Notes: a model not told the origin generated them from the sequence alone. Positions 1 through 9,173 are shown, counted from the stretch's first letter. The stretch: 64,000 nt of DNA from Lachnospiraceae bacterium (GCA_017556805.1 JAFYMC010000018.1:1-64000); one strand, 5' to 3'. Made by a program: numbers and translations.

Positions 1-138
1 AATACATTGGTTAGTAAGTATTCTGTTGTATCTTGCGCAAGAGTACACTATTTCGTGGTCAATGAAATAGGACTAGAACATCAAGAAACCCTTTATTTTA
101 CTAGCTTTCCTGTTGTTGCTCCCATTATAACTCGTGAA
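1..138. other. Unidentified DNA abutting the broken end of spoIVB
   Basis: This AT-rich stretch takes the place of the 3' end of spoIVB. Its plus strand is open in frame 1 from the window edge to a TAG at about 172-174, running into spoIVB; at this length that could be chance. It contains a 12-base perfect palindrome (TCTTGCGCAAGA, 31-42). I recognise neither the peptide nor the DNA. It could be the end of a mobile element, a rearrangement junction or an assembly edge. Confidence 0.4.
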
Positions 139-1293
139 CATGCCCTGGACGATACCGCCGGTGAGTTCCAATAGTTCTTCGTCGATGATTTTGATTACCA
201 GGCCTTTCGCATGGTTTTTGTTGGAGTAGTCCACTTGTTGGATTTCGATTTCGTATTCGTTTACGGTTCCGTTTATTTCACATAGTATGGTTGCTTTTCC
301 TTTTTTTACCTCTTGCTTAAAGCCGACTTCGCAGTATCTGTCGCCGGTTTTTAGCTTACAGTTTTCCTTTACGGTTCCGAAGATTCCCTGGGCTGTGTTT
401 TTGATTACGGTTCCCAGGCGTTCGTCCTCGGCACGATGGATAACACCGCTTAGCTCACCCGGTGTTCCCGGTTCTCCTTTGATGATTCGAAGGATTTCCG
501 CATCGTAGGCATTGCCGCCGTCTACCTCTAAAAGCACTCCGGTATCCACATCCGTAATTCCATGGCCCAGAGCCCCGAATTTCCCCTCTGTAGTAATATA
601 CGTCAGGGTTCCGATTCCCTGGGTGTCATCCCGGATCCAGGTGCCGATTTTGTAGGAACCGTCTGCGGTCCGGACCGGGGTTACCGCAGTTTCCGTAATT
701 TCCTTCCCGCGGCGAATTTTACAATGAAGCACACTTCCGTCAGACTCTGCCAACAGTTTTATCATGTCTTCCTTTTCCGTCATGGTTTGTCCGTTTATTT
801 CCAAAATATAGTCACCGGATTTTAAACGATTTTCGGCAGGCTCATAGGTCATTTTATCCTCACCGGTTACCGTTGTGGTTCCCAAGACCAAAATTCCGTC
901 GGTTTCAATATGAAGTCCGATGGCCGAGCCTCCCACCGCTACACTCTGAGGGGAAACCGCCGATATTTCTACCTTCTTTAACGGAACGATTCCGAACAGT
1001 TTGACCTCCATGGTCATGCTGGTCTTTTCGGAGGCTTCCATCGTTATGGCATCCGACAAATCGATTTTCATACTTCCTTTTTCCAGCGGCTCCCGATTAA
1101 CCTCCACTACGCCTACACTTTCCCCTTCTATTTTTGCAGAAAAAGGTAGCCGGAAGGAAAGCTCTTGTTCCTCTCCCGTGATGATTGTAATCTTCTCCGG
1201 AAGACTATCCCTATAATAATATATCCCATATCCCAGCAAAACCATTATGTTCAATACCAGCGCCGCCACCAACCAACTACGATACTTTTTCAT
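73..1293 (-). CDS. spoIVB: SpoIVB family sporulation serine peptidase, interrupted at the catalytic serine
   Basis: SpoIVB is a mother-cell-side signalling peptidase, secreted from the forespore, that cleaves SpoIVFA to trigger pro-sigma-K processing. Visible parts are an N-terminal membrane anchor (about residues 8-27), a PDZ domain (about 110-205) and most of the S55 peptidase domain, including the GHGITD motif with the catalytic His. The conserved run GGIVQGM is present, but the expected SGSP that supplies the catalytic Ser is absent. After Met385 the frame continues for 21 unrelated residues and stops at TAG. The encoded protein should therefore be inactive. The gene follows recN in the same direction, as in other spore formers; spo0A would normally lie beyond the left edge. 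The family assignment is firm; the cause of the break is unknown. Confidence 0.9.
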   Translation of the reverse strand: MKKYRSWLVAALVLNIMVLLGYGIYYYRDSLPEKITIITGEEQELSFRLPFSAKIEGESVGVVEVNREPLEKGSMKIDLSDAITMEASEKTSMTMEVKLFGIVPLKKVEISAVSPQSVAVGGSAIGLHIETDGILVLGTTTVTGEDKMTYEPAENRLKSGDYILEINGQTMTEKEDMIKLLAESDGSVLHCKIRRGKEITETAVTPVRTADGSYKIGTWIRDDTQGIGTLTYITTEGKFGALGHGITDVDTGVLLEVDGGNAYDAEILRIIKGEPGTPGELSGVIHRAEDERLGTVIKNTAQGIFGTVKENCKLKTGDRYCEVGFKQEVKKGKATILCEINGTVNEYEIEIQQVDYSNKNHAKGLVIKIIDEELLELTGGIVQGMFTSYNGSNNRKASKIKGFLMF

Positions 1294-1298
1294 AAACT

Positions 1299-1334
1299 CG
1301 CCAACCTTTCTTCTCTATCTAAACCCGGTTGGCG
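1299..1334 (-). promoter_or_regulatory. Inverted repeat over the spoIVB ribosome site
   Basis: An 8-base perfect inverted repeat (CGCCAACC at 1299-1306, GGTTGGCG at 1327-1334) lies just upstream of the spoIVB start. In the mRNA the right arm contains the GG of the AAAGG ribosome site and ends 5 bases before the ATG, so the hairpin could limit initiation. Confidence 0.4.
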
Positions 1335-1385
1335 TCCCATATCTCTTTGCCTATAGAAAGACAAACTCTCTCCTTAAAACAAATC

Positions 1386-1414
1386 AGGGAACTCTGCCAA
1401 AAAACAGGTTCCCT
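1386..1414 (-). terminator. Hairpin between recN and spoIVB
   Basis: AGGGAAC (1386-1392) pairs with GTTCCCT (1408-1414), extended inward by a CTG/CAG pairing around a one-base bulge. On the minus strand it is followed by GATTTGTTTTAA, a modest U-rich tail. It fits a partial terminator downstream of recN, allowing separate control of spoIVB. Confidence 0.5.
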
Positions 1415-1452
1415 AATAGTATGCGTAAGAACAAATAATTCAAACTAACTTT

Positions 1453-3147
1453 TTATATAAACTTTTTCCGATTATTTTTTTGTGCAGCCAGTGCCTTCAT
1501 CTCTCTTGCATTTTGCAAAACGGCCTCGGTTATGCCTGCACCGCCCAACATTCGTGCAAGCTCCTCTACCGACTGTTCCTGCGCAAGGTGCTCTATCTTT
1601 GTCACAGTTTTCACTCCGTCCGTGGACTTTTCAATCAGATAGTGCGCATCCGCCATAGCTGCAATCTGCGGCAAATGGGTAATACACAGCACCTGACGAC
1701 TTCTTGAAATCTCCGCCATCTTCTCCGACACCAGCTGTGCCGTACGTCCACTGATTCCGGTATCGATTTCATCAAATATCAAGGTCGGAATCTCATCACG
1801 GTCCGCAAATACCGTCTTTAATGCCAGCATAATACGGGAAAGCTCACCGCCGGATGCCACTTTAATGAGAGGCTTCATTTCTTCTCCCGGATTGGTGGCT
1901 ATGTAAAACTCTGCCGCATCAAACCCGTTTGCGCTATAGTCGGTCCGTTCCATCCGGATTTCAAACCGAACTTCCAGAAAGTTCAATTCGGATAAAGCCT
2001 GCTTAATCTGCTCCGAAAGCACCGTCGCTGCTGCCTGACGAAGCTCTGACAATACCACAGACGCCTCTTCCAGCTTCCGTTCTACAACTGTATACTCTCG
2101 TTCCAGGCGTTCCAGATACGCATCATAATCTGCGTAACGGGCCAACTTTTCTTCACATTCCTGTCCGTAAGCCAGTACCTCTTCCATGGTTCTGCCGTAC
2201 TTCGATTTCAGCCGATTTAACAAATCCAGACGCTCCGAAACCTCCGCATAAGCCTCCTCGCTATCGGAAAGTGATTCCATATATTGTCCTGCCGAACGGT
2301 TAAAATCCGACAAAAGAGACGCAATCTCTTCTGCCCGCGACAAAAGCTCTTGTGCCTCAGAATCGTATACGCTCACTTTGGAAAGGCTGCGAATTGCTGT
2401 ATTTATCAGGCTGTCCGCCGTCTCACCGGCACCGTCTGCCGTAGCAGAAAGAGCTCCTGCCACACCACCTGCCAGAGCCTTTGCATGGGACAATCGCTCA
2501 AACTCTTTTTCCAATTCTTCAATTTCTCCCGGGCGATAGGCTGCCTCCGCAATCTCCTTTGCCGCAAATTCTAAATAAGAGCAATCTCTGTTTTTATTGG
2601 TGGCATCCTCTCTGGCCTGCAACAATTCTGCTTTTCTACTTCTGTAGTCTAACCATAACAGAGCTACCTCGTCCTTCTGTTTCCATACCTTTGTTCCCGC
2701 ATAGCGGTCCAGAAGTTCCAAATGCTTCTCCTTATTTAACAAGGAATGGTGTTCCTGCTGTCCGTGAATTTCAAGCAGCAACGAAGCCACTGCTTTTACC
2801 GCGGCAGCGTTTACCGTCTCGCCGTTAATCCGGCTGACACTTTTTCCGGCGGAGGTCACCTTACGGGAGATGGTCACACTTCCGTCATCAAGAGAAATCT
2901 CCTGTCGGAGAAGCTCTTCCTCCACTGCCTTTCCACAGTGTTCAAATACAATTTCCACATAAGCAGACTCTGCGCCGTTTCGAATCACATCCTTGGATGT
3001 CTTCGCCCCCAATGCCGTTTGAATGGACCCGAGCAAAATCGATTTACCCGCGCCGGTCTCACCGGTAAGAATATTCAGTCCCTCCTCAAACGATACTTCC
3101 AGTTCTTCGATGAGTGCAAAATTACTCACCCTCAGACTTTGTAACAT
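1453..3147 (-). CDS. recN: DNA repair protein RecN
   Basis: RecN is an SMC-like ATPase that acts early in double-strand break repair by gathering DNA ends. The 564-residue protein has a Walker A motif GETGAGKS near residue 30, a long central coiled coil (about 150-375), then the ABC-type signature ASGGELSRIM and Walker B LIFDEIDTGISG, followed by the CITHLPQIA segment. The length fits the family (about 550-570). The start at 3147 gives the conserved N-terminus MLQSLRVSNFALIEEL, preceded by an AAAGGAG site. In related genomes recN follows argR; here the upstream neighbour is a Big_2 protein. Confidence 0.97.
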   Translation of the reverse strand: MLQSLRVSNFALIEELEVSFEEGLNILTGETGAGKSILLGSIQTALGAKTSKDVIRNGAESAYVEIVFEHCGKAVEEELLRQEISLDDGSVTISRKVTSAGKSVSRINGETVNAAAVKAVASLLLEIHGQQEHHSLLNKEKHLELLDRYAGTKVWKQKDEVALLWLDYRSRKAELLQAREDATNKNRDCSYLEFAAKEIAEAAYRPGEIEELEKEFERLSHAKALAGGVAGALSATADGAGETADSLINTAIRSLSKVSVYDSEAQELLSRAEEIASLLSDFNRSAGQYMESLSDSEEAYAEVSERLDLLNRLKSKYGRTMEEVLAYGQECEEKLARYADYDAYLERLEREYTVVERKLEEASVVLSELRQAAATVLSEQIKQALSELNFLEVRFEIRMERTDYSANGFDAAEFYIATNPGEEMKPLIKVASGGELSRIMLALKTVFADRDEIPTLIFDEIDTGISGRTAQLVSEKMAEISRSRQVLCITHLPQIAAMADAHYLIEKSTDGVKTVTKIEHLAQEQSVEELARMLGGAGITEAVLQNAREMKALAAQKNNRKKFI

Positions 3148-3206
3148 AAAAGCTCCTTTCTCTTCCCCTTCTCTACTGCCCTTTTCATATCTCTTTTGTT
3201 ACAACA

Positions 3207-3234
3207 GTAAGCCGGAGATCAGTCTCCGGCTTAC
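3207..3234 (-). terminator. Strong hairpin after the Big_2 gene
   Basis: A 12-bp perfect stem (3207-3218 with 3223-3234) closed by a TCAG loop begins about 20 bases beyond the Big_2 stop codon. The tail on the minus strand (TGTTGTAAC) is only partly U-rich, so termination may be incomplete and recN could receive read-through. Confidence 0.65.
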
Positions 3235-3256
3235 AAAAGAATACCTATTTCATCTT

Positions 3257-6200
3257 CTATGGTGCAATGACTCGTACGGTACAGGTTAGTGTACGGCCGT
3301 TTACACGGGCCTCTACGGTAGCCGTTCCCGAACCACGGGAGGTCAGATTACCGTTCCGTACTTCCACCACTCTCGGATTGGTGGAATACCAACGCACCGT
3401 GGAGGTAGCTCCCTCTACATACAACGCCACACCGGTGGAATAATAGTCCATCACAACCGACGTACGGTTCAGACCTACTACTATTACATTAATCACTGCC
3501 TTCTTACCGGAATCCATCATTACAATTACACTGGCATTTCCCGGTGCAATCGCAGTCATCTCACCGGTTACCGCATTCACTCTTACAATGGACTCATCGG
3601 AAGAGGTCCACATCATGGAGTCTGTGGTATTGGCCGGTGTCGCCTTAGCAATAACCGTCTTCTTTTCACCCGGTGCCATCACCACCTCGTCCACCATTGT
3701 GGTCACTCCGGTTGCCGGAATCGGTGCAATAACCGTTACATAACATTTACAATACTTACCGCTGCTGTCTCTTGCTTCCGCCGTAATCCATGCGGTACCA
3801 GGAGAAATTGCGGTCACTACGCCATCGTCATCTACCATTGCAATTTCGGAATTATCCGACTTCCAGGACGGCGTTTTATAAGTCGCATTGGCCGGACGAA
3901 TGGCCGCCTCTAACTGGAAGGTATTGCCCTGAATTAACGTAATGGAGGTATAATTCATGGTCATACCGGTCACTTCCGTTACGACTCTGACTTCACAGGT
4001 AGCCTCTACATCGCTTCCGTCAAGAGCCATGGCAGTAATCGTCGCATAGCCGAGAGAAATACCCTTAATCTTACCGTTCTTATCTACCGTACAAACACTC
4101 TCATCGCTGGAACGCCACTCGATGTCTTTATCGGATGCGGTGGAATTGGTAATCTCTGCCTTTAACTGGAACGTCTTGCCAAGCCCCAGCTTATACTGTT
4201 CCGGCGTAATCTTAATCTCGGTTACTTCCTCAATAACGGTAATGATACAAACCGCATTGTATCCGCCGTCATCGGTCTTACACTGAATCACAACCAGACC
4301 GCCCTGCTTTGCGGTTACCTCACCGTCCTTGTCAACGGTAGCAATCTCCTCATCGGAGGAAGACCAGTACACTGCCGTATTGCTGGCCGTTGCCGGAGTA
4401 AACTCCGTATACAGCTGAAGCTTTTCACCTACATCCAAGGTTGCCTTGTCCGGCGTAATCTCAAGCCCCGTTACCGCCTGCAATACCGTAAGCTTACAGT
4501 ATGCGGTAGCACCGTTATCCGTCTTTACCATAATAATGGTCTGACCCGGATTCTTCGCCGTCACACGTCCGGTGGAAGATACGGTAGCGATATTCGTATC
4601 CACGCACTCCCATACCAGGCCTTCTTTCGTAGCATTTGCCGGTGTCAACACCGGATCCAGATAAAAGTACTCACCTGCATTCATGGTAAGATTGTTTACA
4701 GAAAGCTTAACATTGGTCGGTTTCTGCTTTACTACAATCGTACAAAGGTCCATATAAGAACCGTCAATCGTCTTAATAATAATCTCTGCCTGACCCACAC
4801 CCTTTGCGGTCAACATACCGGTGGCATCAACCGCCACAACCGCCGTATTGGTGGAGGTCCAAAGTACCTCCGGCGTGCTGGCATCGCTCGGCGTTACCAG
4901 ATAGGTCATACGATAATTCTCACCCACGTACATTTCTTTGGAATCGATATCCAGAGAAACGCCGCTGACTGCCTTTAATACCGTCACATTACAGAATGCC
5001 TGTACATTCGGATTGTCTACGGAAGTACAAATAATGGATGCGGTACCGGCTGCCTTCATGGTAACAAGACCGTTATCCGACACCGTAGCCACATTGGTAT
5101 TGGAGGACTTCCAGGTCACTGCCTGATTCGTTGCATTATCCGGCTTAAGGGTTGCGCGAAGCTGCACCTTATTACCGATTCGCGAGGTAACCTCTGTCTC
5201 CGATAAAGTCATACTTTCTACCGGCTGTAACACCGTCACACTACAGAAGCCTACCACTACATTATCCTGGTTAATTGCGGAAATCACGGCATTACCGCCC
5301 GTAACACCCTGTATCGTCACGGAAAGCTTACCTGCCTCCGTAATCTTCACAATTTCTTCATTGGAGGAAACCCATTTTAAGGATACACCCTTTAAGGAAC
5401 TCGGCTTCACCATCGCCTGAATGGTCTCATACTTGCCTATTCCAAGGGAAATCTCCTTCGGATCCAGCGTCACCTGCTCTACGGAAGTCTGTACATACAC
5501 CGTACAGGTAGCGGTCTTCACAATACCGTTAATGGTTTGCTTTGCGGTAATAACAGCAGTACCTTCCTTTACACCGGTTACCAGTCCGTTTTCCACCTTT
5601 GCGATTCTGTCGTCGGAAGAACTCCAATATACCTCCTCCAAACGATTGGTCAGGGTCGGCTCCAAGAGAATCGTTCCCTTTGTATTAATGGTCACCTCGG
5701 TATAATTCAGCTGAATACCGTCGATTACCGTAACTTCGATGGTAATATTCGGTACACCGCCCGCATACTCACCATCACCGCCGGTCTCGAAATTTCCGCT
5801 GTTCTTGTAGGTAAGAGTAATCGTAACCGGAGTCAGAGAACTGTTCTTTGCCGTAATCACACCGGTGGTCGGGTCTACCGCAGCCACATTGGAATTGGAA
5901 GAAGAAAAGGCAAACTGTCCTGCCTCCGCAATATTGGAGTTATCAATAATATTATAGGTATCTCCCACATTCATGAGGAGCGACTTATCACTCAAACCGT
6001 ATAAAACAACGATTTCCGCTTCAAAACTCGGAACCGCATTGTTTCCGATATAATCCTTGTGGGCATACGCACGTACCACATAGGTACCTGCCTTTACTCC
6101 GGTAAAATTCACGCTGCCGCTGTATTCGTTAATCGCATATTTCAACACGGCACTGTCGGAAGAAAGCTTCTTCTCCGTAGGCTTTCCCTTCACGGTAATC

Positions 6201-7024
6201 AGCTGGGAAACCTCCCAAACCAGATTGGAGGCCGATTGTCCGTTTATGTAAATCATGAAATTGTCACTGCGGGTCTCCATGGAAATCTTATCCTTGTAAC
6301 CGACATAATCTTTCTGCTCCGTAAAGGAACCCACCGGAGCCACAACAACCGGCTGGGATTTCTGCATCGTCTTGGAATTCTTTCCCACGGTACGGGTGGT
6401 TACCACGATTTCCGTATAACCGGCTCCCACAGCGGTTACATTACCTTTCTCATCCACGGATGCAACCAACGGATTGGTAGAAGTCCAGTCTACCTGTACA
6501 TTATCAATCTCCGTATAATCCACATACTTTAACACTGCCTGCTTCGTTTCGCCGATTTTATCCAGCTTAATAATCTTATGACCGGCATAGTCAATGGTAG
6601 TAAAATTATCATTGGTAAAATCCAGTCCCACCTTTACAAGACAGGTAATTGCAAAATTGTACTGTCCGTCGGATACCACTGCCGTAATGGTAGAATAACC
6701 CGGTCCTTTACGCACCAGCTTTGCCATACCCTGAACGCCGGTATCCTCACAAACCACAACGCTCTCCTCGGAGCTGTGGAAGGTGACCGTAGCCGTTACC
6801 GGAAGACCCTCCGTAGAATCCTTCGGCTCTACATTCAACATAGCATTCAGAGTTCTTAATTCGATTTCTTCTCCCGACTGCACATCCGTGGCATTGAAAT
6901 CAAACTGATATCCCATGGTCGTGGCCGCCTCGGACTTCTTCGGCGCATTCGCAAAAATCGAAAAAAGGGCGCACAAAAGTAACGCCACTGTATATATCTT
7001 AAATGACTTATTCCCCATTTTCAT
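3257..7024 (-). CDS. Secreted protein with about twelve Big_2 (bacterial Ig-like) repeats
   Basis: The 1255-residue protein begins with a signal peptide (charged MKMGNKSFK, hydrophobic core, cleavage after about SEA). The rest is a chain of roughly twelve Big_2 domains of about 85 residues, each recognisable by a W-S-S/T-N/D core, a V-A-x-V strand, a G-x-V-T-A turn and a G-x-A-x-I strand. No LPXTG, SLH or choline-binding anchor is visible at the C-terminus, which ends in the last Ig strand. I chose the ATG at 7022-7024 because the AAGGAGGA site abuts the earlier ATG at 7028-7030 but is 6 bases from this one. Such proteins are usually cell-surface structural or adhesive; the specific role here is unknown. 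Confidence 0.85.
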   Translation of the reverse strand: MKMGNKSFKIYTVALLLCALFSIFANAPKKSEAATTMGYQFDFNATDVQSGEEIELRTLNAMLNVEPKDSTEGLPVTATVTFHSSEESVVVCEDTGVQGMAKLVRKGPGYSTITAVVSDGQYNFAITCLVKVGLDFTNDNFTTIDYAGHKIIKLDKIGETKQAVLKYVDYTEIDNVQVDWTSTNPLVASVDEKGNVTAVGAGYTEIVVTTRTVGKNSKTMQKSQPVVVAPVGSFTEQKDYVGYKDKISMETRSDNFMIYINGQSASNLVWEVSQLITVKGKPTEKKLSSDSAVLKYAINEYSGSVNFTGVKAGTYVVRAYAHKDYIGNNAVPSFEAEIVVLYGLSDKSLLMNVGDTYNIIDNSNIAEAGQFAFSSSNSNVAAVDPTTGVITAKNSSLTPVTITLTYKNSGNFETGGDGEYAGGVPNITIEVTVIDGIQLNYTEVTINTKGTILLEPTLTNRLEEVYWSSSDDRIAKVENGLVTGVKEGTAVITAKQTINGIVKTATCTVYVQTSVEQVTLDPKEISLGIGKYETIQAMVKPSSLKGVSLKWVSSNEEIVKITEAGKLSVTIQGVTGGNAVISAINQDNVVVGFCSVTVLQPVESMTLSETEVTSRIGNKVQLRATLKPDNATNQAVTWKSSNTNVATVSDNGLVTMKAAGTASIICTSVDNPNVQAFCNVTVLKAVSGVSLDIDSKEMYVGENYRMTYLVTPSDASTPEVLWTSTNTAVVAVDATGMLTAKGVGQAEIIIKTIDGSYMDLCTIVVKQKPTNVKLSVNNLTMNAGEYFYLDPVLTPANATKEGLVWECVDTNIATVSSTGRVTAKNPGQTIIMVKTDNGATAYCKLTVLQAVTGLEITPDKATLDVGEKLQLYTEFTPATASNTAVYWSSSDEEIATVDKDGEVTAKQGGLVVIQCKTDDGGYNAVCIITVIEEVTEIKITPEQYKLGLGKTFQLKAEITNSTASDKDIEWRSSDESVCTVDKNGKIKGISLGYATITAMALDGSDVEATCEVRVVTEVTGMTMNYTSITLIQGNTFQLEAAIRPANATYKTPSWKSDNSEIAMVDDDGVVTAISPGTAWITAEARDSSGKYCKCYVTVIAPIPATGVTTMVDEVVMAPGEKKTVIAKATPANTTDSMMWTSSDESIVRVNAVTGEMTAIAPGNASVIVMMDSGKKAVINVIVVGLNRTSVVMDYYSTGVALYVEGATSTVRWYSTNPRVVEVRNGNLTSRGSGTATVEARVNGRTLTCTVRVIAP

Positions 7025-7176
7025 AAGCATTCCTCCTTGGTTTTCTTCAACCTGAACTATATATCGGTTGTTTTTCAGGAAAAATTAATAGCTTTATACA
7101 AAATATAGCAGTTTTTTTTGACATTCCTGTGTCATTTTTGTGAAGTTTCCGTCCATATTACGTTCTATTTTACCTC

Positions 7177-8073
7177 TTATGTAAAATCAAATACAAACGC
7201 CAACACTGCAAGTATGATTCCGGCAACCAAATATATAATGCTGTACCCATAGGCATCTGCTATCTCACTTTTTTCAAACACCTCTCCTTCTTCCGAAACA
7301 AACACATCACTCTTTCTTCCAATTTTTTGCCATATCTTTTTTTCGGTTTTACTCTCATACTCTACACTCTTTCCATTATAATAATATCGCCAAACCGGAA
7401 ACAGATTTCCCCCGCTTCCTTTTCTATAGTTGACCAACTTTGCGGCATACCGATGATTATCAAGCATCTGCATTTTTGCTTTCCTGCCTATCCATAGAAA
7501 AATGGTTCCCATTACAATAAAAGCCAATGAAAAAACAAATACAACAATACGAATTACGTTCTCTTTTGAGAAAAATTCCATTCCGTAATTCAGAAAAATA
7601 TATCCCCCCACAGCAACTGTAAAACAAATAATCGAAGCCGCTAAAGTCACTATATCTGTTTTCGTCTCCTTCAATTCCTCAGCCAGGCAAACCCAATTCA
7701 TACTTCTACTGTAAAAAAGAACAACTCGTCGTCCTATCGGCACATACTTTTCGGAATAAACTTCCGCAGTCCCGTAAACCGCCTCATCCTCCGCTTCACA
7801 TTTCAGAATATAATATTGATCTTTCTCATTCGGTCCAGACGCATCCCATTTCTCGCAATCCGTCACATATGCATTTATAAATATCCCCTTTTTTCTAACT
7901 TTTGAATATTCCGATTTATTGTATAAAAAAATTGTCAAGAAACATATCCCCAGCCAACTGAAAACTCCATATAATGCGTTATGGGTACTCACACTAACGA
8001 CAACTCCAAGTATTAATAATCCAATTGTCAAAACGGAAAGCAACCTATTATCATTTTTCTTCTTTCGTTTCAT
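7177..8073 (-). CDS. Membrane protein of DUF3592-like type, function unknown
   Basis: The 298-residue protein has two N-terminal membrane segments (about 12-30 and 34-50), a soluble beta-rich domain (about 58-135) containing YYILKCEAED and GRRVVLFYS, two further membrane segments (about 140-160 and 172-193), a second soluble domain (about 200-270) and a last membrane segment. The alternation of membrane pairs with small beta domains resembles DUF3592 proteins, but I cannot confirm the family. The proteins at 17100 and 18593 have similar layouts. Codon use is more AT-rich than in the core genes. Confidence 0.6.
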   Translation of the reverse strand: MKRKKKNDNRLLSVLTIGLLILGVVVSVSTHNALYGVFSWLGICFLTIFLYNKSEYSKVRKKGIFINAYVTDCEKWDASGPNEKDQYYILKCEAEDEAVYGTAEVYSEKYVPIGRRVVLFYSRSMNWVCLAEELKETKTDIVTLAASIICFTVAVGGYIFLNYGMEFFSKENVIRIVVFVFSLAFIVMGTIFLWIGRKAKMQMLDNHRYAAKLVNYRKGSGGNLFPVWRYYYNGKSVEYESKTEKKIWQKIGRKSDVFVSEEGEVFEKSEIADAYGYSIIYLVAGIILAVLAFVFDFT

Positions 8074-8256
8074 TTCTATCCCTTCTTTCTTCTATCTTGT
8101 CACTCACAGTATAGCATATCCCCTCCCAAAAGCAAATACTCCCCGCGCTCAAAACGATTCATATATTTCCCCTTTTCATTTTCCGTAAACTCTGTTATAC
8201 TATAAATTAATTACGGATACATTCTTATATGTTTCCGCAAAAGAAAGGAGTACACT

Positions 8257-8559
8257 ATGAACGAAAATTCCAAACTTTACGAAGATACCAACGACCAGAT
8301 CACCCTTACCTTAGAGGACGGCAGCGAGCTGATTTGTGACGTTCTTGCCATTTTTCCGGTAGACGGTAAAGACTACATCGCACTTCTTCCGCAGGGAGAT
8401 GACCCGGATGCGGAGATTTTCCTGTATCGCTTTGAGGAAAAAGGCGAGGATGATATTGACTTAATCAACATCGAAGACGATGATGAATTCGAAGCGGTTT
8501 CCGATGCTTTCGACGAGCTTTTGGACAACGCAGAATTCGATGAAATGTTTGACGAGTAA
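8257..8559 (+). CDS. DUF1292 domain protein
   Basis: This is a 100-residue, very acidic protein with the DUF1292 pattern: ITLTLEDGSE, a C-x-V-L-x-I-F segment, DYIALLP and then an E-V/I-x-x-Y-R-F strand, with a D/E-rich tail. DUF1292 proteins are widespread in Bacillota near yrzL/ruvX-type genes, and their function is unknown. AAAGGAG lies 7 bases before the ATG. It is one of four plus-strand genes in the window, is flanked by minus-strand genes and ends with its own terminator, so it is a single-gene unit. Confidence 0.85.
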   Translation: MNENSKLYEDTNDQITLTLEDGSELICDVLAIFPVDGKDYIALLPQGDDPDAEIFLYRFEEKGEDDIDLINIEDDDEFEAVSDAFDELLDNAEFDEMFDE

Positions 8560-8585
8560 GATTTTTACAGATAATCTGCAAAGAA

Positions 8586-8620
8586 AAGGCTCCCGGCAAA
8601 ACCGGAAGCCCTTTCTTTTC
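8586..8620 (+). terminator. Terminator after the DUF1292 gene
   Basis: A GC-rich hairpin (GGCTCCCGG, loop CAAAA, CCGGAAGCC with one mismatch) is followed by CTTTCTTTTC on the plus strand. The preceding AAGAAAA makes it partly usable by the convergent gene. Confidence 0.75.
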
Positions 8621-8648
8621 GCACAAATCCCCAACATCATCGTGCATA

Positions 8649-9047
8649 TTAAATATTTAAATCATTTTTCAACCACTCCAGAACCTCTTCAACCGTTGCA
8701 AAGTGTCCTTCGATAACACCGGTATCCGACATCTGCGTATTCTTCTTTGCCTGAATCTTCAGCATTACAGAGGAGCCTTCCGCAAAACCGAAGGCCTTAC
8801 ATCCCGCTTCTACAAACGCCTTCGTCATCTTAACCAGAACACTGCTCTCCTGCGGTCCGATCGGCTTCATCTGGGTACAATCCGCAATATACGCCCAACC
8901 GGTTGCTTTCCATGCTGCAGCATGCTTTAATACGGTATCCATCAACCACTGTAAGTCCGTCGGATTTGTCTGGCCGATACCTGCCGATAAAATAATCTTT
9001 CTACCCTGAATATCCTCTACTACCTGTGTTAAGCACTTTTCCTTCAT
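8649..9047 (-). CDS. STAS/SpoIIAA-like domain protein
   Basis: The 132-residue soluble protein has alternating strands and helices resembling the STAS or SpoIIAA-like fold: an N-terminal strand pair ending in GRKIILSAGIG, a helix, the strand WAYIADCTQM, a helix with SSVLVKMTKAFVEAGCKAF, and a final helix EEVLEWLKN. No conserved phosphorylatable Ser is obvious. I chose the ATG at 9045-9047 because AAAGGAG precedes it, whereas the upstream in-frame ATGs have no site. A good sigma-A promoter lies upstream. The function is unknown. Confidence 0.6.
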   Translation of the reverse strand: MKEKCLTQVVEDIQGRKIILSAGIGQTNPTDLQWLMDTVLKHAAAWKATGWAYIADCTQMKPIGPQESSVLVKMTKAFVEAGCKAFGFAEGSSVMLKIQAKKNTQMSDTGVIEGHFATVEEVLEWLKNDLNI

Positions 9048-9144
9048 AAGTAACGCTCTCCTTTGCATTTGAACTGGCAAACGGGACCTTTCTGTCGTCA
9101 AAATATTCTCTTTTTTAGTGCATCAGCCCCAATTCGTTAGACAT

Positions 9145-9173
9145 ATTGTAGCAGAATTCCTTCATTTTGTCAA
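9145..9173 (-). promoter_or_regulatory. Sigma-A promoter of the STAS-like gene
   Basis: On the minus strand TTGACA (9168-9173) and TACAAT (9145-9150) are separated by exactly 17 bases. The leader to the start codon is about 90 bases. Confidence 0.75.

Noticed and set aside
8150-8256. Sigma-A promoter and leader hairpin for the DUF1292 gene
   Set aside because: A TATACT -10 box and an imperfect inverted repeat (CGGATACAT with ATGTTTCCG) are present, but there is no convincing -35 box at the right distance, so I did not call it.
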